A stretch of 64,000 nucleotides of DNA from Fratercula arctica (Eukaryota > Chordata > Aves > Charadriiformes > Alcidae), in NCBI GenBank assembly GCA_947846985.1, contig CANTUZ010000002.1:152143889-152207888 (forward strand), given 5' to 3'. Shown one piece after another: positions 50,101 through 61,000 of the stretch (position 1 is the stretch's first letter; each line of letters begins with the position of its first letter). The notes beneath the pieces are model-generated. The model saw only the letters and a list, made by a program, of their open reading frames with translations, was not told the origin of the DNA and searched no databases. The translations under genes and the position numbers were made by a program.

Positions 50101-51409
50101 GGGCCCAGCATGGCAGCATGTAGCAAGTACAGAAAATGTTTGGCCATTTATGAATGAGCTCTTTAACCGGCAACATTGACACTGGGTATTGGTATAGGTA
50201 TTGGGATCCTGAATATCACAGTTCCAGAAGGAACTAGAGGAAAAAAACAGTCATTTAAGCTACTAAGTTTTGGGGGACAATACACGAAACAGAGAGCTAT
50301 CTTTTTATCTTTTTTTGCACTCAGCTTTTTCCACTGAAGACATAATGAGCACATATAATAAAAATCTAAAGATTGGGATGTTTTTCTTCATTTTCAGTTC
50401 ATCCAGCAGTTGCTCTCCCCTACACACCATCACACCAAAACACTGAGCCTGTAACCTCCCAGTGCAAGGAAGGAGACTACGTCCATTTTGTGACCACTTT
50501 TGGCACTGCTAACGCACCCAGAAACACTGTACATCTGAAACCTCCAGACTTCAGTTGTTAGTTTATGTCAGCCACACCTAGGCACAGAAGTTAACAGTCC
50601 CAAACACAAGCTCTTTCAAATTCCAAGAGAGAAGGTGCAGGAGATGCACTTCTTGAGCTCTGCTTTAATATCTCCAGATCCACCTGCAGTTTAGGACACT
50701 TGCACATGCCTGTTCCCAGCGTCAGGCCCACACAATCGCACAGCGGAGGCCAGCCGAGCCACCTGAAGTCAGAGCCACAGCTTTTATCGTTACAGTGTGC
50801 CTTGGCAGAACAACCGGGGCCAGGTCGAACAACTCTTCCCAAAAACGTACGAAGAAATTGCACCAGAACGAGACCCCGGGCGAACTACTGAGCCTGCCGA
50901 GGGCCACAGGCCCCCTGCCTCAGCCAGGGGCGCTGGCAGGGCCGGGCACCGCAGCCTGTGTCACCTTGGTGGGGAGACCGGGGCCTGCGGAGGCAAAGCA
51001 CCGGCTAAACCCGAGTCCTGCAGGCCTCACGGAGGGTAAGCGGTGAGGCGGGCCCCGGCTTCCTACTGGAGGTGGCCTGCGTCGCCCCTACACGGTCCCC
51101 TCGGAGCGCCATTCCCTCCCCGGGCGGCCGCGGAGGCCGCGGGAGGGGATAACCCCCACGCACTACAACTCCCAGCATGCCGAGAGCGCCCCGGCCCGCG
51201 CTCTCTAACGGGGCGGGCGCCGCAGGGCACGCCGGGACCGGTAGTGCGGCCCGTACCTGGAAGCGGTTGATGAAGGCGTCGGGCCAGAGGAAGAGGTAGA
51301 CGGGGCTGACGAGGCCCAGCTTGCCGACGAGCGGCACCGCGATGGACCCGGCGAACCAGTAGCGGGTGATCAGCGGGATGCTCCGGAACCAGTCCCCCAG
51401 GTCCGACAT
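38000..51409 (-). CDS. DERL1: DERL1, Derlin-1 (complete, 8 coding exons, 251 aa)
   Basis: An ER membrane rhomboid-like pseudoprotease of ER-associated degradation that works with the Hrd1 ligase complex, VIMP/SELENOS and the p97/VCP ATPase to move misfolded proteins to the cytosol. Joining exons 51257-51409, 49518-49629, 46415-46479, 44064-44090, 42020-42115, 41213-41265, 39946-40056 and 38000-38138 gives 756 nt, 251 residues plus stop, exactly the human length. All junctions are GT-AG and in phase. Family marks seen: WR at residues 53-54 in loop 1, G176-xxx-G180 in the last membrane region, and a C-terminal SHP box (WGQGFRLG) for p97 binding. Several hydrophobic segments fit a multi-pass membrane protein. 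Introns are 0.75-3.0 kb and otherwise empty, apart from CR1 fragments at 41484-41548 and 45124-45852. The promoter is shared head-to-head with TBC1D31. Confidence 0.98.
39946..40056 (-). CDS. DERL1: DERL1 coding exon 7
   Basis: 111 nt; acceptor TTGCAG, donor GTAAGC. Encodes [16 protein letters not shown], then [13 protein letters not shown] and FLSTPQF, including the GxxxG motif (G176, G180). Enters in phase 2 and leaves in phase 2. Confidence 0.97.
41213..41265 (-). CDS. DERL1: DERL1 coding exon 6
   Basis: 53 nt; acceptor TTTTTCAG, donor GTATGT. Encodes [17 protein letters not shown] plus a split Ser. This is the hydrophobic segment just before the GxxxG region. Confidence 0.97.
41484..41548 (+). 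mobile_element. CR1 LINE tail fragment in DERL1 intron 5
   Basis: GGTTGGACTCGTTTAAAGGT, then CCCTTCCAACCTAGATGATT and CTATGA is a CR1 3' terminus in plus orientation, antisense to DERL1. It is strongly 5'-truncated. Confidence 0.9.
42020..42115 (-). CDS. DERL1: DERL1 coding exon 5
   Basis: 96 nt, phase 0 at both ends. Acceptor ACATTGCAG is preceded by a T-run (A-run on plus, 42127-42141); donor is GTATGT. Encodes [16 protein letters not shown], then [16 protein letters not shown], containing a membrane segment. Confidence 0.98.
44064..44090 (-). CDS. DERL1: DERL1 coding exon 4 (27-nt microexon)
   Basis: Only nine codons, ITGLAMDMQ, between acceptor ATGACAG and donor GTAAGT. Both ends are phase 0. 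The nine residues match the human protein at this position and are needed for an in-frame 251-residue product. It is far below usual ORF-length cut-offs. Confidence 0.95.
45124..45852 (-). mobile_element. CR1 LINE 3' fragment in DERL1 intron 3
   Basis: On the minus strand it reads as the C-terminal part of CR1 ORF2 and its 3' region. [20 protein letters not shown] is followed by [20 protein letters not shown] and [17 protein letters not shown]; the plus strand then shows the complements of the HP-LEY, ERVQR and [10 protein letters not shown] regions further left. There are many substitutions and indels. It is oriented in sense with DERL1 and belongs to a different, older lineage than the copy at 30868-32096. 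Confidence 0.92.
46415..46479 (-). CDS. DERL1: DERL1 coding exon 3
   Basis: 65 nt; acceptor TTTACAG, donor GTATCC. Completes the split Gly codon and encodes [20 protein letters not shown] and V, ending in phase 0. It forms a loop followed by a membrane segment. Confidence 0.96.
49518..49629 (-). CDS. DERL1: DERL1 coding exon 2
   Basis: 112 nt; acceptor CTGGGCAG, donor GTATGT. Encodes [18 protein letters not shown], then [19 protein letters not shown] and a split Gly. It contains the conserved WR motif of the derlin loop 1. Confidence 0.98.
51162..51180 (+). promoter_or_regulatory. ZNF143/THAP11 (SBS) site
   Basis: ACTACAACTCCCAGCATGC matches the long ZNF143/THAP11 motif (ACTACAA-N-TCCCAGCATGC type) essentially end to end. 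It lies 77 bases inside DERL1 intron 1, within the CpG island. A weaker inverted partner occurs at 51227-51245. Factors of this type recruit HCFC1 and mark many housekeeping and divergent promoters. Function here is inferred. Confidence 0.8.
51227..51245 (-). promoter_or_regulatory. Degenerate inverted ZNF143/THAP11-like site
   Basis: GCACGCCGGGACCGGTAGT matches the reverse complement of the SBS motif (GCATGCTGGGA-NN-TGTAGT) at roughly 14 of 19 positions. It is 46 bases from the better site and ends 11 bases short of the DERL1 exon 1 donor. It may be a decayed second copy. Confidence 0.4.
51257..51409 (-). CDS. DERL1: DERL1 coding exon 1
   Basis: 153 nt, 51 codons, from ATG (51409-51407) to donor CAG/GTACGG. 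Encodes [20 protein letters not shown], then [12 protein letters not shown] and [13 protein letters not shown]. The ATG is the family start; a longer open frame upstream in this CpG island is spurious. Confidence 0.98.
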
Positions 51410-51925
51410 GTCGTCGCCGCCGCCGTTGCGCCCGGCCGCCGCCGAGGCCTCGCTACGAACCGGCCGCTGAGGGAGAGGCGAGATGAGGGTCCGCCCGCTG
51501 CCGCTGCTGCCGCCGCCCCGGTCAGGGAGGCGAACGCTTAACCAGACGTGGCGCCGCCGAATTCGGCCGAGCCGCCGCCACTTCCGTTCCCGCCCCCGCC
51601 GGAAGTCCCGCCTCCGGGCTGGAAGCGCCTGCCGTTGCCCGGTGACGGCGCCGCCGTCCCCGCGGGCCGGGCCTGCAACCGGCCCCTCTCCCCGAGGGGA
51701 AACTGACAACTCCCGGCAGGCCCCGGGGCCGCCGGGCGGGGCGGTTCCATTCCCCGCAGGCCGATATCGGAGGCGGGGGGGGGTGAGCGCCCGCCTCCCT
51801 TCTCCTGCCTCCCCATTGGTGAAGTGCGAGCGGGCCGTACCATGTGTGCGGGTCCCCCTCCCGCCGCGGTGGCCGTTGGATGAGCTCTGAGGGGAGGCGG
51901 CGAGCGCGGCGGCGGCGGGCCGAGG
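51410..51925. promoter_or_regulatory. Divergent DERL1 (-) / TBC1D31 (+) promoter
   Basis: 516 bp separate the two initiation codons, which point away from each other. Visible elements are an inverted ETS pair, CACTTCCG (51579-51586) and CCGGAAGT (51599-51606), around a GC box (51589-51597); an ACGTGG core (51546-51551) resembling the UPR element; and a reverse CCAAT box, ATTGG (51815-51819). There is no TATA box. This is a typical GC-rich ETS/Sp1 divergent promoter. Start sites are not visible in sequence. Confidence 0.85.
51842..51883 (+). promoter_or_regulatory. TBC1D31: Possible upstream ORF 5' of TBC1D31
   Basis: ATG at 51842 opens 13 codons and stops at TGA (51881-51883), 43 bases before the TBC1D31 start. 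A second ATG at 51880 opens a frame overlapping the main start out of phase. They matter only if transcription begins upstream of them, which the sequence cannot show. Confidence 0.25.
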
Positions 51926-52002
51926 ATGGAGAGCTCCGACCTGGGCGGCCGCCAGCAGGGCCCCATCTGGCACCGCAAACCCGGGCCGGCGGCGCGGCGC
52001 GG
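51926..52002 (+). CDS. TBC1D31: TBC1D31 coding exon 1
   Basis: 77 nt; ATG at 51926-51928 in context CGAGGATGG; donor GTAACG. Encodes MESSDLGGRQQGPIWHRKPG, PAARR and a split Gly. IWHRKP matches the human N-terminus, fixing the start. The proline/arginine-rich end is GC-driven. Confidence 0.93.
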
Positions 52003-55000
52003 GTAACGGCCGCCGCGGGGCCGGGGGGCGGCGGCGGCGGCGTGTCTCAGCGCCTCGGCTCGCAAGCGGGGCTGAGCGGCCGGTCCCCAGCGCTGCGCCG
52101 CGGAGGAGAGGCCGGGGGAGCGGGCAGACCGAGGGCATCGGGGAGCGGGCAGAAGGGACAGGGCCGGCCGGAGCTCGCCTGAGCTTCTGCAGGCTGGGGG
52201 TGCATCCCGGGGATACCCGAGCAGATAACGGGGGAAAACGTTCCCCTTGAAGGTGGAGCAAATCCCTAAGGCTGTGAAACCTCCGTGCTCAGAGGTCCTC
52301 ACAACTTGGCTGGGCAAGGGCCTGGGCAACTCTCCCAGTTTAGCTTTTTTTTTTTTATTTTTATTTTAATTGAACGAGATACCATCGGCGAATTCCCACG
52401 AGAGTGTAATCAAAGTGTTAAATACTAGGAGAATATTGCCTGGCCCAAGCTGAAGAGCAGCAGTACGAATGCTACTTTGGGGTCCCAGTGTAATGTTTGA
52501 CATGGGGGATCTGGGCTCAGCTCCCTGAGCTCCTGACTTTATTCTCCTGGGTTAGTTTAGTGATAAAGGAACTTTTGAAAAGCCAAGAGCAGTGTTGAGT
52601 AAATCCTGGGAGATGCTGTAACTACACTGAAAAGTAGTCACGTTTCAGGGTGTTTTTAGAAGCAGAAGTCATACCTTGTGTCTTTTTTATGACCCTGAAG
52701 ATCCTAGCATCACTAAATTTTAATTATAATTTAAATAAATTAGCTTAACATCTTTCTAATTTCATTTTTATGGCCCTTCCCTTTTATTGCAGAAAAGAAT
52801 GGGCTGAGCAGGATGAGGTAAAATTAGTTTTGTCTCTAGTCTGGACCGCGGCTGCGTGGCCCTACTTCCAACATTCACTCACACTTTGTACATATGCCAA
52901 CAGCTGCATGCCAGCGCTGGTTTGCTTATTCTACTCTGTTGGCAGTTGATGTCTCAAATAGCTGTCAGCATCTTAAATAGCCGTGGTCACAGTCTTCTGC
53001 AAGTGCCCTACAGCCTTTATCAGCCTGCCAATATGCTGTACAGTTTTAGATTCTTAATTTGCATCCATCTGATGATAGAAAATAATTGGTTGGCCCAGTG
53101 TTATCCAAGAAATCCAGGTGTAGCAGATCTCCCAAATCTTAATGTCCTGCTTCCTGGAAAACCTTCCTTTTATGGTTTATTCTGCACCTGGGCTTTGGTT
53201 CTGCATCTGGCTCCGTTTTACACTAATAGCACAGTACAGGGATCGAATGTGAAAAACCAGCAACTTTTGTTCCATAATATTTCAGATGAATAATGGTAAA
53301 AATGGCTTGCTTCATGCTTTTGAAGACTTTGGAAAGAAGTGGTATTAAAAGTGGCTCTCCCCCCACACCAATCTAATCCAAGTGGTTTCTTACAGTAATT
53401 CGTAGCTTCTCAGTTTTCTATTGTGTTTCTTTACAGTGATGACTAAGAGCCATGTTGCTTGCTGAGTGCTGAATTAGGCTTTCAGATACATTGGTAGATC
53501 ATACATCACCATATATGTTAGTGTTATTCATTAACAATATAAATGAAAATTGGGTAACTAAGCCACGTAAAAGGATCATGAATGGTGGATTTCCCCCATC
53601 TGCTTTACATGTTTTCTAACTGCCTTCCAACATAGCGAGTGGCTTCCTTTGTTTAGTGTATTTTTTATATTAGAAATACGTGTTTCTTATGGAATAAGAT
53701 TTTTCCTAGAACGCTATAAATCATTAGAATTGTAAAACCATAAGCTAGGAACATTTTAATCCTAGGTCTTGAAGAAACATGTTCCAATGAAAGGATTCTA
53801 AGCATGGTTGTTCTGCTTGCTTTCTTCACAGAGTTATAGTAAACATAATTCATAGTGTCAAAGGATACCATTCAAAGACAATACGTTTTCTGAATGTGGC
53901 TTTTGACAGTTCTGGAGATTCTCTACTCGCTGGAGACCACCAAGGGAATATATATGTTTTTGACTTGAATGGAAACAGGTAAGAATATTTCCATCAAGAC
54001 ATTTTAATTGTATTGACATCTGTAACATTCAGGGGTATGGAACTTGCCTGGATGGCATGCCACAGGTCTGGTTTTAACCCACAGTTTTCCATTAATGTGA
54101 AAATAGTCATTTGCTCAGAGCTGAAAACTACAATCCAGTATCTCATATCGGCTCCCTAAATATTACTTTATTAGTTTAGCTACTCCAAGAGATCAGAAGT
54201 TTGTAATTCCAAACTGAACAGGCAGCAATTTCATAGAACTTAAGTGATTAAATACTACCACAAGAAGTTATTCTTTGGACAGTACCGATCAACTAATAAT
54301 ATAAGCCATGATTTACAATAAACTAGACCTAGTATTGTCATTTGCAGAAATACATTAATCAATCTTTTCAATTTTCTACTACTGAATTTTAAAATATTAA
54401 CACTGTTTTTTAGATTTATTGTAATTAGATATGATTTATTTGCTCCCTTCTTTTGAGTTATTCTCTCAGTGAAATGTATTAAAACTGATTAAGTTATTAC
54501 TTCACTTGGCATTATGAACCAAAGTTTCCTAACACAATGAGAATGTGTATTTTTAAATAGGTTCAACCTTGTTCAGCGAACAATGCAGCCATGCACTGCT
54601 TTGGCATTTAATCTTCGCAGAAAGACAGAATTCTTGGTGGCTTTGGCAGATTATTCCATTAAGTGCTTTGATACAGGTAAGGAGAAATTTAAAGGCTTAC
54701 TATCTGGATTGCTATGAAAACCTATATAGTTTTAGTTTTGATCTCAAGTTTTTTTGTAAGTTGTTTTGATGGAAATCTTACTATGTATTTCATGCGATCT
54801 GTCCAAAAAAGAACACTTTGGGCCCATGTGGGTTATAGTCCTGTGGGTAAATGAACCCTTTGCTTTGTCAAAGTTCCTTGCTCCCACTGAGTAACGCAGA
54901 TGTCTGTTCAACTGAAATCTAGCATGGGATCATAGTTGTGTGTGTTGCCTTTTTTAAAGCAATTCTGTATATGTTTGCTTAGAATGAGGTTCTCTATGTA

Positions 55001-58000
55001 AAATCAAACCAAAATCAGTTGGCAGTATGTTAGTTTGCAACTGGAACAGTTATTAACTATATTTACAGTAAGATATTTGACTAAAGTGACAATATATACT
55101 AAAAGAACTGTCAATATTTTTGAGTGTGAAAGTAGATCTGTATCCTTGTTCAAAAGTGACATTTAAAATTAACTTCACAGGCCACTTGTGTGTCTCTTGT
55201 CTGGATCAGAGGTTAAATGGTAAAAGGCATTGACAATTCATTCTTCATAAATTAATCTAAACCTATCAAAAAGTGCAGTTGTAGTGTTTCATATCATCTA
55301 CAATTTAAGGGTTTGAGTCTGATATTATCCATGCAGACTTTAATGTAACACTGTTTCCCACTATAGAGGAAGAGTTGGAGTTAAGGTCTGAAATCCCCTG
55401 TGCTTTTTCTCCTCCTTTCAACCACAGTGAGACCAAACTTAGTTTTTGGATGCACTTAGAGAAACCTTTCTCATTGTTCCACAGAGCATGTTTATATGAT
55501 GCCGTTTCTATATACCAAGAATGAAGAATATTTTAAAAGATAAATGTTATTCAGATAAGTCAGTATTAGGTAAACTATCCTTAGAGGTGTATTAGATAAT
55601 ACTTAGTTGGTGGGCTCCATCCATTGCTTTGGAAGCCACACTCTGTAATCCCAGGTCATCCTCCCATGTGACAATAGCTTTAAGTATGCAATTGTCTGTA
55701 AGCACAGCAGAAAGTTTGACTGTTAGGCTTTATGAACTGCTTTATAGCCATTTCCCATCTTTGATGCCACAGCAGTAGGTCAGCTGGAACCACCCCATGG
55801 GCTGTCAGGCAAACTGCCCAACATAAATAGTGTAATTGCCACAAATGCAGTTTGGTTGCTGAGGGAAGATTAGTGGTCACGCAGTCACAAGTAGGAGACA
55901 AAGTAGTCAGAGGAACCATTTCCTCAGTATGCAATACACAGCACAAAAATGTTTTGGACTCTAGAAGAATTAATGAGGTGGTGTGTTCTGACTGTGCTTT
56001 TCTACAGTCATAGCCCGTTGTCATTAAACCTTTCTTCCTTGCACCTGTAAATAGCTGCATAATCCTTCATACATACTGTCCACAAGTAAAAACAAGTGGA
56101 GAATTCTAACTAGAACATTCAGTCTCAACTTCTAGAGATTACTGTGGGTGTTCACATCAGATAATCTGCCTACAAGGAATGCTGCATTCACCTGATCACA
56201 GTGTTCATGACTAAGATTGATTCTTAGGCTAAATTAAACAAGCCTGTGCAAGCTGGCTTTCCGTGTAGAACTGAGAATAACTTATGAAATCTGTTACTTG
56301 GAGATAAGGAGATGATTATGTTTCTCTAAGGCATAATAACTACCTGAAGACTGATACCTTTTTTTTCTTGTTTGTTGGGCTGTGATGGTAAATGGCCATA
56401 TACTAGGTATGCTTAAAAGTCTCTTTCACAGCACGGTGTTTGCAATAAAGAGTAAAGTAGTGGTTGTTTCACTTTGAATGGCTTTCATATCCTTTTAATT
56501 TTTTTCGTCAACTCTGGCAGAAACCAAGGAGCTAGTTAGTTGGATGAGGGGACATGATTCTTCAGTGTCTTCCATCTCTGTCCATGGCTCGGGCAGGTAT
56601 GCCATCACTACATCCAGTGATACAGCACAACTGTGGGACTTGGACACCTTTCAAAGAAAAAGAAAGCTGAATGTTCGTCAGTCTGTGGGTATCCAGAAGG
56701 TGAGTAAAGAGCAATTGCTGAAGGGCGAACAAGCATACCTCAGCACAAGTAACACCGCATGTTGAAATCACAGTGCTTGAAAATATTTTTGAAAATACAA
56801 CTGAATCTTTTCCATGTTCTTTGGGCATATCTCCTTAACTGTCATTGTATCATGTCACCCAGACTACTGGAATCATGGCTCAATAGTTGCAGAGATCTGC
56901 TGGGAACTTTTAAGGAACCTCCATCTTTAGAGATACTCAAAGTTTAGTTGGATGTGACCTTGACTAACCCAATTTAACCTGGAAGTTGGAGCCATCTTCT
57001 AGATTGATCCTGCTGTTGCTGTGACCTGGGGTTGGGCTCAGAGGACCGCTAGAGATTGATTCCAACCTGAATGATCCTGGGATTTAAAGCTGTTGTTAAA
57101 AAAACAGTTTTGGTGTCATAATGGTAACTTCAAACAGTAATCACCACCTACCCCATTCAGCTGCTTATTCCAAAGGTGTTCTTCCTGTGCACACTAAGCA
57201 CTGAATGTGTGACCGAACAAAGCTGAAAAGTAACTCAGCAAAAATAAATTGCTGTTTTTCAGCCTAGTGGTTTCTTTGGTTTGGTTTGCTGCACAGACAC
57301 TTATACTGGAACAACATAGGGGACGAGAAGGATGACATGTTTGTGTCAGGGAGTGGTTTAAATAGGTCTTCCTTAGTGTTACACTGCTTTACACAGGTCT
57401 GCCTGCGCCACCAAATGTCAAACTTTGGCATAAGTACTGCAGAAAGTACCGACGCAGTGCCTGAGCTTTGCTTACACACGTGCTGCCCTGCAGTGAATAG
57501 TCTCACAAACACCACTTCAAACCAAAGTTCTCATCAGACTGGTCACTAAAAAGCCATGCTGATTTTGCAGAGAACTAGGCTATTCATTTGAGTGGCTTCA
57601 CCGTGTTCTAGGTCAGGCAGAAATTTTGTCAGCCTGAAATAGTCACCTAGCAATTACTGTGGAAGATCACGCATACATTTTTGTTTGTTTGTTTGTTTTA
57701 TTAAAACTGTTGTGTAGTGCACATTGCTAAAATAATTATCATGTCTTCCCTCCAAAGGTGGCTGCATTTCTTTAGTGGACAAGATTTTTCTACTGCTCAG
57801 TATTTTTCTTTGTGTACACTATGTGTAGGGGCTTCTTATTGGTAAATGGCTCGTGGAATTTGGTAGGATCAGGATGTCACAGTATGGAAACAACACTTAA
57901 ATCCAAACAATAATGAGTATGGTTGAATGAATAAATCACTGTTCGGGAATCAAGAGCCTGCACTTTTGGTTTTGTTCTGCCATTTCTGACAGGACATTAT

Positions 58001-61000
58001 GCAAATAATCCAATTTATCTGGATTTCATTTTCCTGTATTTAGAATAAAGATAATGATCCTTACTCCCATGCTACAATTTAAGACATACAGATAAGTGCT
58101 TTTATAAAGATCAGATTTATTATCAGACCTGACACTCACTGTCCAAAGTTGGATTCTTACTTGCTGTCTGAGCCATCATAGTAGTGTCACACCAATCTGT
58201 GCTTTGTACTTTTTGGTGCCTCTTTACTTAAGCCCAGTTTGCAGTCCAACGTACACCTTCTGTTAAGTTGGTACGGGGCAAAGCTAATTTAAAAAGACAG
58301 AAACTGAGCTGCACACTGTAAGAATAGCGGGTGAAAAAAATAAGAAAGAGCTAAGAGAAGACATCTATAATCACCGTTTTCAAAGCCCCACTGCTTATTC
58401 AAGAGCTGCTTGTGACCTTCTTTTTTTCTAAGGCAAAGTAGAAAATGAGGAACTGTTCAATACTCCAGTTTACCAAAATTTAAACTTCATCCACCTGCAT
58501 GGTAGGCACCTGCTCTCAATTCATTATGTCTAGAGTTCCTTAAGGTCGCTGAAGGAGGACAGGCAGCTGAGTCTGTTTGAGGATAAATGACGCTGGTAGG
58601 TGAGGTGACTCTTTCCTCACAGGCAACTTTTGCTCTCTGTCAAATGACTAATTTGGCCTGAACATCCAACCCTCAGTTACTAACATTCTGCAAAACAAAT
58701 CCCATCCCACGTATCCAGATTCGCAGATTTTCAAGGCCCCAAGAGACCATTCAGACCAAAACTCTGAACTTTGTAGTACTGACTGTTAATCTCAGTCAGC
58801 GATCAATCTCAGACAGTGAGTACTTCAGGTAGTCCCCCAATGTTCAGATACCAGAAGACATTTTCAATTTAACCTTCAAAATTATAGGTACAGGAAGTTT
58901 GCTGAAGCTGCATGTGCTGCTGCCAAAATAGAACCTCTGATCTAAACCAATCATTTGTCATTAAGCAAGAATGTATCTGATGACATCCAAAAATGTAAAT
59001 AATCCCTTTTTTTCTTATCGAAAGAAATTACAATGAACAACAAAATGTTCAGAATAATTGAAAAAATATATTTACAAGCTTTTTGATTTTATCTTCATTC
59101 ATCTTCACAGTGAAATCTGCATTTCACAGTTGGAGAATATATTGCTAAACTTTCTACGATATTTTTTACTTTTAATAGTTGTACGTAAAACTAAGGAGTT
59201 TTAAGTCTAAAGATGAATGCTTCATAGAGTGCATCTGCAGTTTCTCGGTACAATTTGAATGATGAAGCTTGTTTGTAGAAGATGCAACAAGCAGTTGCTG
59301 AGTGAGCAGTTCTGAGCCATGTCTCACATCCCCTCCTGCTCCTGGGTTCATGTTCCCACCGTTTATATTACGTCCTCTCTGGCACTCATCAGAAACCTCC
59401 ACAGGGCAGTTTAATAATCATAAAAATAACACAGATAAAGATTTGTGTCATTTCAATGAGTTAAATTGGCTTAGCAAAGGATACAAGTTCTGAACCAGTG
59501 CAAGGGAGAGCGGACCTGGCTGGGCTGTAAGAGGGGAAGGGGACCCGCTGCCTGTGAGATACGAGCCTTGCATTGCAGCTGCATTGCGCAGTTAGAGTAA
59601 TAGCCATACTGCCATGGTTTCTTGCTGTGTTTTACTCTGCCATGCCCCTTGGTCCAACTTAAAGGGTACTGTCTTGACAACATATTCCCTTTCCTTTCTT
59701 TTCCATATTCTTCCAGGTTTTTTTTCTTCCATTGAGTAACACCATCCTCAGCTGTTTCAAAGACAATTCTGTTTTTGCATGGGAATTCGACACCCTTCAC
59801 TGTAAATACCAGTTGCCAACGCCTGTAGAAGGTTCTGCATTACTTTATAAGGTCTTTGCGGTTACCAGGTGAATTGCTATTTTAAGCATTCTAAAGGTGG
59901 ACTACAAAAATTGTAGTTTTAAAACAGGTTTTCTTACCTTATTTATAATGTTTTATGGAAGTATTGAGCTATAGACTATGATAAGCTTTTGAACTCCGCT
60001 GTAACTGATACTTTCAGCAAGGATCAATAGCGTTTTTTATTACAGTCCCATAGCAGTTGAAATAAAGTAAGTTGATTTTTAATGACTACTAAAATAAGGT
60101 TTAAACTTACCTTTACAAAAGCAAATTTTATTATTCAGGAGCTATTTTGTTCTTTCAGGAGAGTTTGACAGGAATAATGACAGATTCAAAAGTGATTTGA
60201 AGGCATAGAAGGAAATGTACGATCTCTCTTTTTTTAGCTAATACTAACTTATATTATACTATTCTGATGGAAACTTTGCCTCACCTGTGATGCAGAGATG
60301 GACAGATTTTTGTAGCTGGTGGAAAATCAAATCAACTTCACTTATGGTGTTTAGAATCAAGGAAGTTGATACGAATAATCCAGATGCCTGCAAAAGTACG
60401 AGCTGTCCGTCATCTGGAATTCCTCCCTGACAATTTTGATGGGGGCTCCAATCAGGTCAGTTTTTTTACAGAGCTTGAGACTGGACTATTTGGTTAATTG
60501 ATTCAACACGTACGCTTTGAGGGCTTTTGGGGGACACTGGGAATATGGGCCCATACGATACAAAAGGAGAGTTACTGTGCTAAATGTTTGCTCAGTTGCT
60601 CTTTTAGCTTAATGGAATGTCATTGCTGAATTGGGTACGCCTCTTTGTTTTACATTGACAATTATCAATTGATAAATCCTTTTAACTTATAGGTCCTTGG
60701 AGTGTTAAGTCAAGATAATATTATGAGATTTATCAATATAGAAACATGCAAACTTCTTTTTGACATTGGGAGTCATGAAGAGGGAATCAGCACAGCAGCA
60801 ATTAGCCCCAGTGGACGGTATATTGCATCAATAATGGAAAATGGTAGCCTTAATTTATACAGTGTCCAAGCTTTGACTCAAGAAGGAAATCAGGTAGAGT
60901 GTTTTAAATTTCTTAAAACAGCAGTAAATCCCATTAAAGTTGATACTTGTCTACATAACTTTTGTATCAGCAGTATTTTGCAGACATGCGTTGGAGTTCC

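Larger units (their letters stand above)
51040..52190. other. CpG island over the DERL1/TBC1D31 divergent promoter
   Basis: GC composition and CpG density rise sharply relative to flanking AT-rich DNA. The island covers DERL1 exon 1 and the start of its intron 1, the intergenic promoter, TBC1D31 exon 1 and the start of its intron 1. Large ORFs crossing it in several frames result from low stop-codon frequency in GC-rich sequence. Confidence 0.9.

Noticed and set aside
51947..51970. Possible CTCF core (CCAGCAGGG) in TBC1D31 exon 1
   Set aside because: The 3' half of the CTCF motif does not match, and the segment is coding.
51005..52261. 418-residue minus-strand frame through the CpG island
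   Set aside because: Only the 51 residues of DERL1 exon 1 within it are real; the rest is arginine/proline-rich read-through of promoter and intron caused by scarce stop codons in GC-rich DNA.
52856..53293. 145-codon open frame in TBC1D31 intron 1
   Set aside because: Starts at a GTG, hydrophobic low-information composition, no homology I can name, and no in-phase splice sites linking it to TBC1D31.
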